Positions 58,198 through 64,000 of a stretch of DNA of 64,000 nucleotides are shown in pieces; position 1 is the first letter of the stretch; each line of letters opens with the position of its first letter. A program made the position numbers and the translations under genes. Source of the stretch: Candidatus Nitrotoga sp. LAW (lineage in GTDB: Bacteria; Pseudomonadota; Gammaproteobacteria; Burkholderiales; Gallionellaceae); contig QFXI01000017.1 in the NCBI GenBank assembly GCA_003402315.1, positions 59,223-123,222 of the forward strand, written 5' to 3'. The notes under the pieces are model-generated. The model did no database searches. It saw only the letters and a list, made by a program, of their open reading frames with translations, and was not told the origin of the DNA.

Positions 58198-61164
58198 CTA
58201 AGGAGTGACTATAAAATACGAGTAAGCCGATAGCGACGTGCCGGTAACGGTCACCTTAACAAGCGCTTGTCCTGCTCCATTTGCGACAAAAGTCATATTG
58301 GCTGTGCCATCATTACCAACAATTACCGAGGCTCGTTTACCATCGGGCGAAACAGTGCCACTAGTCAATGTAAAATTCCCAAGAAGCTTTGTAAATACTA
58401 CCTCTTGGGCGGGAACGCCAACCTGATTTGCCTGTACAGTGGCTTTGATGGAACCTTGGCTGCCGACGGGAATTCGATTTGGAGTAGGGCCGACGATATG
58501 TAATTGATCTGGAGTCCCCGTAAAGTAATCCTCCACCTCCCCGAACTGAGCAGGGCCTTTGTCTTGATCCAGCGTAGGATCGAATTTCTGCACTTCGCCA
58601 ACGTCTTCGCCATAATCCAATCTGAAGCGCCAGTAGAAGCTAGCAGCTATTTGCGTAGGTGGGATGACCGTAAAATGATAGGTTCCAGTATCGCCTCCCG
58701 CAAACTCAGCATCGCTCCGTGGATTAACTGCGAAGTTTTCGATTCCCGTTCCTATGATTTTTTCCCGCCCACCACTACAATCAAATGTATTGGATGCTAT
58801 TGTCATGCACCCTGAACTATTCCAAGCGCCGTCTGCATTCCAATCAGCCCAGGCATTGAGGTACAGGCGTTTGGTCGGGTCGCTGGAGTCGTAGCGGAAG
58901 GAGCCGTCAGCGTTCAGGATATTCTTGTCCAATACGCTTACGTTAATGGAAATCGGAAGCGGTTTCCCCGCCACAACCCGCCCTTCAAAAATTACACCAT
59001 CATCAAACGCGTCACTATTGACGCCGTCTCCATCTGCGTCGATACCATCACGCTCAATATCTGCGTCATCTTCTCCGTCGACATTTTTCCCCAGGAACTC
59101 TAGCGCGAAGTCGAGATGACGAGCCCCGTTATTGGCAAGAAACGACGGGTAATCCTTCGGCTGATTCTTGTCCGGTGCATCACCAAAGTCCGAGATACAC
59201 GAATCAAGCAGGATCCGTGCACCCTTCACATTGCGGTCGATCACGGCATCCAGCGTCGCTTTCTTCTGTGGATTAAATGAGTTATGAACTTCGATCGGTG
59301 TAGGGTCGCCTGGTTTGGCGAACACGACCTTATCGATCTGATCCGGGTTGTTATTCGTCTTGCCGTACACCTCAATGGTAAGCGCGTAGGTTCCTTTTCT
59401 CCCATAAAGCCAAGAGTCGGATTCTCCCAATGCGGCATATTTGTATGGGTGAGAAATGATATAACCGGTGGTCGTTTTTAGCTTGCCAGCAAGGTCTTCA
59501 AATTTCTTCCGGTCTCCAGCTTTCCGATACGCAGTTATATCGTTGGGTGCGGCAAAACCCCAGGGAAACAGGATATCGCCACCGTAGCTGTGCCAGGAGA
59601 GTGAACAGCGGAAACCATCGACCTTGGCGGCATGCTCAGCAAGCCCCTTTACCGCCTTGGCTTCTTCGTCCGAGAACGGTGTAGGCCCGGGAAAAGTCTC
59701 GCTGTCGATATCGAGGGTGATGTCCTTGAACTTGAGCGGATTAGCAAAGGGGTCCTCAAACACGATCGTCTCGATTCCATTGGCATCCGGGGTGGCTCGA
59801 ACATTGGCTTTCACATTCGCGACCAGGGCGTTGAGCTCGGCATCGGTCTTGTTCGGGAATAATTTCTTCAACTCAGCCTTGATCTTAGCATCAGTCGTAA
59901 GAAGAGAAACGTGCATCACTTCATAGTTTCTGTTGGGATCGACGCCTTCCATTCCCTTGCCCTGATTCGGATATTTCTTAGTGTTCTTTCTCCAATTCCA
60001 CTGCTGGGCGCCAAGCACCTTCACATATCCGTCCGGGTTGACCACGGGAATAATCCAAATCTCGCTCCCATCGACCTTCTTTTTCGTCTCTTTGTCACCG
60101 GCGTTATATTTGGCGATCAGATCCTCGATAAGCTTCATGGCGACGGAAGTGCTGACGACTTCTCGGGCATGGTGAAGCGCCATATATAAGATTTCTACTT
60201 TGCCCTTCTCGTTATTCGCCGGGTTTTTCGCAATCTTTATAGCGTAAATCTCTCTTTTCCCGTCGGTTACGCCGATCTTGTCGAGCCGCGTAATAGCAGC
60301 ATTGGCCTTCACGACATTTTGCAAATCCTTAATGATGTCTTCGTATTTCTTGTAGAGCTTTTCAGGTGATGCAGACGGGTTAAAGAATGATTGCTGGAGC
60401 AACGCAGCAGAGGGATTAATTGCGCCGTTGATTATTAACTGGGCTACCACCTCACTGTTCGGAAGCTGTGGGGCTAGCAAGGTTGGAAACTGCCCTGTTC
60501 TTGCACTTGGAGAAAGCGCTTGCAAGTTAACAAGGGCTTGTAACATTTCCTGGCTGAGCGTATTTCCGACCAACTCCGGAAGATTATCACCAGGCACCAG
60601 CGGATTTAACCCGATTCGATACTCTTCGAAATCACTGCTGCCATCTCCATCGGTATCAATTCTGTTAGGGTCAGTGCCGATGTCGCGTTCGAGATCGTCG
60701 GTTAACCCGTCGAAGTCTGTATCTACTGATCGGATCAAAGGATCGAAGCCAAAAAAGCGGTTCATCACTTCATCAAAGTCGCTATAGCGGTCGCCATCCG
60801 TATCTACATTGAGCGGATCGGTACCAATCCTTCGCTCGAAGTCATCGGGAAGTCCGTCGCTGTCTGAATCGAGTTGAGATACAAACGGATCCCAGCCGAA
60901 ATCCCTGTACGTGACCTCAAATTGATCGCTAAATCCGTCCGTATCGGTATCTGCATTATCCGGATCAGTCCCCAGCAGCAACTCCCACCTGTCAAAAATT
61001 CCATCTCCATCAGTATCGCGAGTGAGATTATCTAGTTCGGAACCTTCAATAAACTCTGCGCTTGCCGGTACCGTTCCAAGCAGTGCCAAAGTACAGAGAA
61101 TGATGCCGATGCCCGTTTTAAGACATTCCATTGGAGGCAATAACTTCCCATTACTCGTTTTCAC
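58198..61164 (-). CDS. Secreted M14 zinc carboxypeptidase with calcium-type repeats, GEVED and Ig-like domains
   Basis: A 988-residue multi-domain protein. The start is GTG at 61164, five bases after AAGGAGG; a TTG at 61182 lies before that site. A signal peptide ends near TVPASA. Residues about 40-190 hold thrombospondin-3/dockerin-like Asp repeats (DTDGDGIFDRWELLLGTDP). The M14 domain, about 265-640, keeps the zinc ligands in HHAREVVS and LSWHSYGG, the substrate Arg in GVDPNRNYE and the catalytic Glu in LTIEVYGK. GEVEDYFTG marks a GEVED domain near 870, then an Ig-like domain to the end. It follows the PEP-CTERM gene by 55 bases on the same strand. Confidence 0.92.
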   Translation of the reverse strand: MKTSNGKLLPPMECLKTGIGIILCTLALLGTVPASAEFIEGSELDNLTRDTDGDGIFDRWELLLGTDPDNADTDTDGFSDQFEVTYRDFGWDPFVSQLDSDSDGLPDDFERRIGTDPLNVDTDGDRYSDFDEVMNRFFGFDPLIRSVDTDFDGLTDDLERDIGTDPNRIDTDGDGSSDFEEYRIGLNPLVPGDNLPELVGNTLSQEMLQALVNLQALSPSARTGQFPTLLAPQLPNSEVVAQLIINGAINPSAALLQQSFFNPSASPEKLYKKYEDIIKDLQNVVKANAAITRLDKIGVTDGKREIYAIKIAKNPANNEKGKVEILYMALHHAREVVSTSVAMKLIEDLIAKYNAGDKETKKKVDGSEIWIIPVVNPDGYVKVLGAQQWNWRKNTKKYPNQGKGMEGVDPNRNYEVMHVSLLTTDAKIKAELKKLFPNKTDAELNALVANVKANVRATPDANGIETIVFEDPFANPLKFKDITLDIDSETFPGPTPFSDEEAKAVKGLAEHAAKVDGFRCSLSWHSYGGDILFPWGFAAPNDITAYRKAGDRKKFEDLAGKLKTTTGYIISHPYKYAALGESDSWLYGRKGTYALTIEVYGKTNNNPDQIDKVVFAKPGDPTPIEVHNSFNPQKKATLDAVIDRNVKGARILLDSCISDFGDAPDKNQPKDYPSFLANNGARHLDFALEFLGKNVDGEDDADIERDGIDADGDGVNSDAFDDGVIFEGRVVAGKPLPISINVSVLDKNILNADGSFRYDSSDPTKRLYLNAWADWNADGAWNSSGCMTIASNTFDCSGGREKIIGTGIENFAVNPRSDAEFAGGDTGTYHFTVIPPTQIAASFYWRFRLDYGEDVGEVQKFDPTLDQDKGPAQFGEVEDYFTGTPDQLHIVGPTPNRIPVGSQGSIKATVQANQVGVPAQEVVFTKLLGNFTLTSGTVSPDGKRASVIVGNDGTANMTFVANGAGQALVKVTVTGTSLSAYSYFIVTP

Positions 61165-61219
61165 TATGACCTCCTTCTCCAAGTTTGATGGGCGACGTGC
61201 GAAGCCCGAGCAACAATCC

Positions 61220-61885
61220 TCATTGAGTAATTCGCTTACCGCGCAGATTCAACAAAAGCAACAGGCCAATGCCTAATAGACTAATAGACGTAGGTTCTGC
61301 AATTTCATTGTGATGGACCTTACTGCTAATCGCCTCATCAAAACCGGTGCCTGTGGCATCAATTTGAATTGAATCAGGCAGCGGGCTTGATAACTGTGCG
61401 CTATCCGCAAGACCAATTTTGAAGCCATCATTGACATCAATGAACGACTCAACCGTACTATTAGCGGTTACGATTCTCAGAGATAGGAAGTCGATGGCAA
61501 ACAATCCATCGTCAGTATCAGTCGCCAAAAACCATATGCCAACCCGTCCCGTTTGGAGTACCGGAAAAAATGCGCTAGGAATTGAAACGGAGAAGACACC
61601 CGTATCGAGCGGTCCTTGGTTTATTTTTGGAACATCCCCATTAATCAGTTCAGACGTGCCATAGAAATCATCGGATAAATCCAGCATGCCACCGCTCGAA
61701 TCCATCAGGCTAACCATGTTTACTTGCTCACCTACAATCGTACGGTGGGCCACCAACGCGGCAAAATCAGCATTAAAGGCTGCCGATATGATCGGCTCAG
61801 CAATTGGGGCGTAAATAAAGCCTGCATTTGCCTTGAAGCTTAACAGACAGGCAACAATGATAGATAAACCTATGCGTAGAATCAT
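61220..61885 (-). CDS. PEP-CTERM sorting-domain protein
   Basis: A 221-residue exported protein. The start at 61885 has AAGGAG upstream and begins a signal peptide ending SFKANA. The C-terminus IAEPTSISLLGIGLLLLLN then LRGKR is a PEP-CTERM tripartite signal: motif, membrane helix, basic tail, recognised by an exosortase. The body is beta-rich with several Asp (FLATDTDDGLFAIDFL) and resembles other PEP-CTERM surface proteins without a known catalytic domain. No exosortase gene is in the window. It probably shares a transcript with the downstream peptidase. Confidence 0.87.
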   Translation of the reverse strand: MILRIGLSIIVACLLSFKANAGFIYAPIAEPIISAAFNADFAALVAHRTIVGEQVNMVSLMDSSGGMLDLSDDFYGTSELINGDVPKINQGPLDTGVFSVSIPSAFFPVLQTGRVGIWFLATDTDDGLFAIDFLSLRIVTANSTVESFIDVNDGFKIGLADSAQLSSPLPDSIQIDATGTGFDEAISSKVHHNEIAEPTSISLLGIGLLLLLNLRGKRITQ

Positions 61886-62348
61886 TGGATACTCCTTGTA
61901 GTGTCGCACGCTAATTGGAACTTATATAACTGGCCACAGAAAAGGCTCTTTGCAAGATATTGTGAACGTAGCAGCCAAAATAAATGGTTTTATTTATAAA
62001 TTTTGACACTTCATGCAATAAATACTGAAAAATGATCTCAAAAATAAGTTCCATCAAGAATGCAGCACTACACTAGAGACATGGCTAACGCCAGCACCCC
62101 TGCCATTAGCAAAACAAGGTCTTGCATGCAACATCACACCGCTCATTTAAATACAAAAAAACACATTACCGTGTTTCTGTGAACTCTGTCGCTTTGCTGT
62201 CGTTGTTCGCGTCTATTGAGTCGAATATCTTGCTTGTATCTACGCTGTGCTCGGAAAATCACGATCCCATTTAATATTTCGAAGCATATTCAGCTCTTAG
62301 AATACCGTCTGTGTGATACCGTACAAAGCGATGCAATAATTCACTGAG
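61886..62348. other. Intergenic region upstream of the PEP-CTERM gene
   Basis: 463 AT-rich bases with no gene. The promoter of the PEP-CTERM/peptidase pair should be here. I saw no convincing sigma-54 or sigma-70 site. Confidence 0.4.
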
Positions 62349-62455
62349 GTAAACCCCCGACTTTAATGGAATGGACGCCCACTTCCCGATACGGCATCAA
62401 AGTGCCAAAGTGGTGATTGCAGTAATGACCACCACCACAGGAAGGAGCGTCCGAA

Positions 62456-63496
62456 ATGAAGATTACGACAATAGGCATCGATCTGGCAAAGGAAGTTTTT
62501 CAGGTTCATGGTGTGGATGGGCGCGGCAAGGCAGTGCTGCGCAAGCAGCTGAAGCGGAAAGAGATGGCGAAATTTTTTGCGAATATTGAACCGTGTTTGA
62601 TCGGCATGGAAGCCTGCGGCAGCGCGCATCACTGGGCGAGAAAGCTTGGCGAGTATGGGCATACAGTCAAGCTGATGGCGCCGCAGTTCGTGAAGCCATA
62701 TGTAAAGACGAACAAGAATGACGTTGCAGATGCCGAGGCGATTTGCGAAGCGGTGAATCGGCCCAACATGCGCTTTGTGCCGGTAAAGAACGTCGAGCAG
62801 CAAGCCGTGCTCTCGGTGCATCGGGCGAGGCAGGGATTCGTGAAGGCGCGGACGGCGCAAGGCAACCAGATCAGAGGATTGCTTTCAGAGTTTGGCATTG
62901 TGATTCCGAAAGGGATAGAGGCCATAGCCAAACGCATACCGGAGATACTGGAGGATGGCGAGAACGGCTTGCCCGGCACGATGCGGCGGTTGCTCGAACG
63001 CTTGGCCGATAACCTGAAAGAGATGGATCGGCAAGAGAAGGAGCTGGATGCGCAGATACGGGCATGGCATAACGAAAACGAGGCCAGCCGGAAGCTGGCG
63101 GAAATTCCCGGCATCGGGCCAATCACGGCCAGCGCGCTGGTTGCATCAATGGGCGATGCCGGAGAATTCAAGAGCGGTCGCCAGATGGCGGCGTGGCTGG
63201 GGCTGGTTCCGAGGCAGAGTTCCACGGGGGGCAAACAGACCTTGTTGGGCATCAGCAAACGCGGCGACACATATCTCAGCACCTTGCTGATACACGGAGC
63301 GCGATCCATGATCCGGTTTGCGGAGAAGAAGGCGGAGCCGGATAGCTGGCTGAGGAAGCTTATGGCGCGGAGGAACAAGAACGTGGCCGCCGTCGCCTTG
63401 GCAAACAAGAATACCCGGATCGTATGGGCGCTGCTGGCAAAGGACAGAATGTTCCGGCCCGATTACACCCCGGTAGCCGTTGCTGCCGGAGTGTAA
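62456..63496 (+). CDS. IS110-family transposase (IS1111 group)
   Basis: A 346-residue DEDD recombinase. The RuvC-like N-terminal domain has Asp in GIDLAKEVFQVHG, Glu in GMEACGSAHHWAR and the Asp pair in KNDVADAEAICEA. The C-terminal Tnp domain has IPGIGPITASALVASMGD and GRQMAAWLGLVPRQSSTGGK, containing the catalytic Ser. AGGAGCG lies before the ATG. The frame is complete, so the element may be active. Confidence 0.95.
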   Translation: MKITTIGIDLAKEVFQVHGVDGRGKAVLRKQLKRKEMAKFFANIEPCLIGMEACGSAHHWARKLGEYGHTVKLMAPQFVKPYVKTNKNDVADAEAICEAVNRPNMRFVPVKNVEQQAVLSVHRARQGFVKARTAQGNQIRGLLSEFGIVIPKGIEAIAKRIPEILEDGENGLPGTMRRLLERLADNLKEMDRQEKELDAQIRAWHNENEASRKLAEIPGIGPITASALVASMGDAGEFKSGRQMAAWLGLVPRQSSTGGKQTLLGISKRGDTYLSTLLIHGARSMIRFAEKKAEPDSWLRKLMARRNKNVAAVALANKNTRIVWALLAKDRMFRPDYTPVAVAAGV

Positions 63497-63505
63497 TCGG
63501 GCCGG
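63454..63505 (+). repeat. Long hairpin spanning the transposase stop codon
   Basis: CCGGCCCGATTACAC at 63454-63468 and its exact reverse complement at 63491-63505 form a 15-bp stem, extended inward by seven more pairs after one mismatch, with a 6-base loop. The TAA at 63494-63496 lies in the right arm. Confidence 0.85.
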
Positions 63506-63789
63506 TTGAGTAAAACCGGAATACCACGAGCAGAAGGAGGCACACCACCGATTGCACGGGCAATCATGAAATGATGGCGAGACTGGTCAGACCGTGATCG
63601 AATAAACCTGGCCCCGGCGTCGCACATAGAGTGCGTGGCTTTGTTGAGGACTCGATCAGCAGATTCCATCAGGGACAGAGGCGAGAGCTTCACTGAAAGT
63701 CCGGATGTATGGCAGCAATCTTTACCTACTCAAAATCATTGATTGAAAGCTTGGCTAAAAGTGGGCGTCCATGTATGCCGGGGGTTTAC
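63497..63789 (+). ncRNA. Putative guide (seek/bridge) RNA region of the IS1111-type element
   Basis: IS110-family elements encode a structured RNA that pairs with both the element's junction and the target. In IS1111-type members it comes from the 3' non-coding part. The 293-base stretch after the transposase here has the right place and size. The exact RNA ends and loops cannot be set by eye. Confidence 0.4.
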
Positions 63790-63817
63790 CAAGGTTTGAC
63801 CTATATGACCGGTAATT

Positions 63818-63907
63818 TGTACTAGCTCAGACCTGATCTGACAGTTACCGAATTTTTCGGGTGTCTGTCAGATTAAATTTGGTTTAGATTTTTTCCACTC
63901 CAAACCT
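63818..63907 (+). repeat. 90-bp IS481-end direct repeat, right copy
   Basis: Matches 58108-58197 at 84 of 90 positions. It includes the last codons of the IS481-type transposase (minus strand) and the element end. It bounds the peptidase/PEP-CTERM/IS1111 block on the right. Confidence 0.88.
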
Positions 63908-64000
63908 GTTTCCCACTGAGTAACGTTTCCAACGGCGTTCTGCCATTACAAACCTTGCCCTGATGAGTTCTTTCATTATTGTAATAATTGAGCCATTCGT
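63873..64000 (-). CDS. IS481-family transposase, C-terminal part
   Basis: The frame enters from the right window edge and reads EWLNYYNNERTHQGKVCNGR, then TPLETLLSGKQVWSGKNLNQ I and TAA. The NNERTHQGKxCxGRTP pattern is the end of the DDE integrase core of IS481/IS3-like transposases. Whether the rest is intact cannot be seen. Confidence 0.85.
   Translation of the reverse strand, partial: EWLNYYNNERTHQGKVCNGRTPLETLLSGKQVWSGKNLNQI

Larger units (their letters stand above)
62349..63789 (+). mobile_element. Complete IS110-family (IS1111-type) insertion sequence
   Basis: The element carries one intact transposase gene. Subterminal inverted ends are visible: GTAAACCCCCGACTTTAATG (on to GGACGCCCACTT) at the left and the reverse complement of 63759-63789 at the right, sharing GTAAACCCCCG and ATGGACGCCCACTT. 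The left non-coding part is about 107 bases and the right about 293. Inverted ends with a long 3' non-coding part are features of the IS1111 subgroup. No target duplication is expected for this family. Confidence 0.85.

Noticed and set aside
62629..63408. Long minus-strand open frame opposite the IS1111 transposase
   Set aside because: It is a shadow of the transposase gene in GC-rich DNA.

Overview
This 64 kb window looks like a chromosomal segment of a betaproteobacterium, most likely in the Nitrosomonadales/Gallionellaceae neighbourhood. The reasons are inferential: the gene order rpsB-tsf-pyrH-frr-uppS-cdsA-dxr-rseP-bamA-skp-lpxD-fabZ-lpxA-lpxB-rnhB, a glutamate-cysteine ligase of the acidithiobacilli/betaproteobacterial type, a HPr/EI/EIIA-Man regulatory PTS, a PEP-CTERM protein, and many decayed insertion sequences. 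No rRNA genes and no CRISPR arrays were seen. Two tRNA genes are present: Lys with anticodon CTT and Asn with anticodon GTT.

Layout. Bases 1-5.5 kb hold the end of prfB, a DUF3301 protein, bcp, a PIN-PhoH ATPase, msrB, yciB, a YciI protein, a BolA protein and a periplasmic PpiC-type isomerase. 5.7-14.3 kb holds recQ, then (minus strand) gshA-apbE-EIIA-HPr-EI, then an ABC-F ATPase (YbiT type). 14.35-20.1 kb is a decayed accessory island. It contains a fused CopG/HigA antitoxin relic, an XRE antitoxin relic, an intact DinJ-type antitoxin next to a dead YafQ-type toxin, an intact three-gene protein kinase / protein kinase / PP2C phosphatase operon, and the broken C-terminus of a type ISP-like restriction-modification enzyme. 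The kinase-phosphatase operon lies between two 54-bp inverted repeats (52/54 identical). 20.1-26.7 kb holds an Smr-domain protein, trxB, mltB and a qseE-qseG-qseF type two-component operon. 26.9-41.4 kb holds tRNA-Lys and the envelope/translation supercluster on the minus strand.

41.6-45.5 kb is a second accessory zone: a DsrC/TusE-like protein lacking the family's C-terminal cysteine, a 95-bp MITE-like element, IS30 and IS5 relics, mobA and an ankyrin-repeat protein. 45.5-55.9 kb returns to core genes: rluC, rne, a low-molecular-weight phosphatase, uvrB, an aspartate aminotransferase, a long coiled-coil AsmA-like membrane protein and tRNA-Asn. 56-64 kb is accessory again: a DDAH-like amidinohydrolase, another MITE-like element, rnk, and a block made of a secreted M14 metallopeptidase, a PEP-CTERM protein and an intact IS1111-type element. 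This block lies between two directly repeated 90-bp copies of an IS481-type element end (84/90 identical).

The best candidate for an undescribed system is the kinase / kinase / PP2C operon at 15.8-19.1 kb. One kinase carries a C-terminal cold-shock-like domain and the other a C-terminal beta-rich domain that may be FHA-like. All catalytic residues appear intact while every other accessory gene around it except the DinJ-type antitoxin is broken. Defence or stress signalling is an inference from this context and has not been shown.
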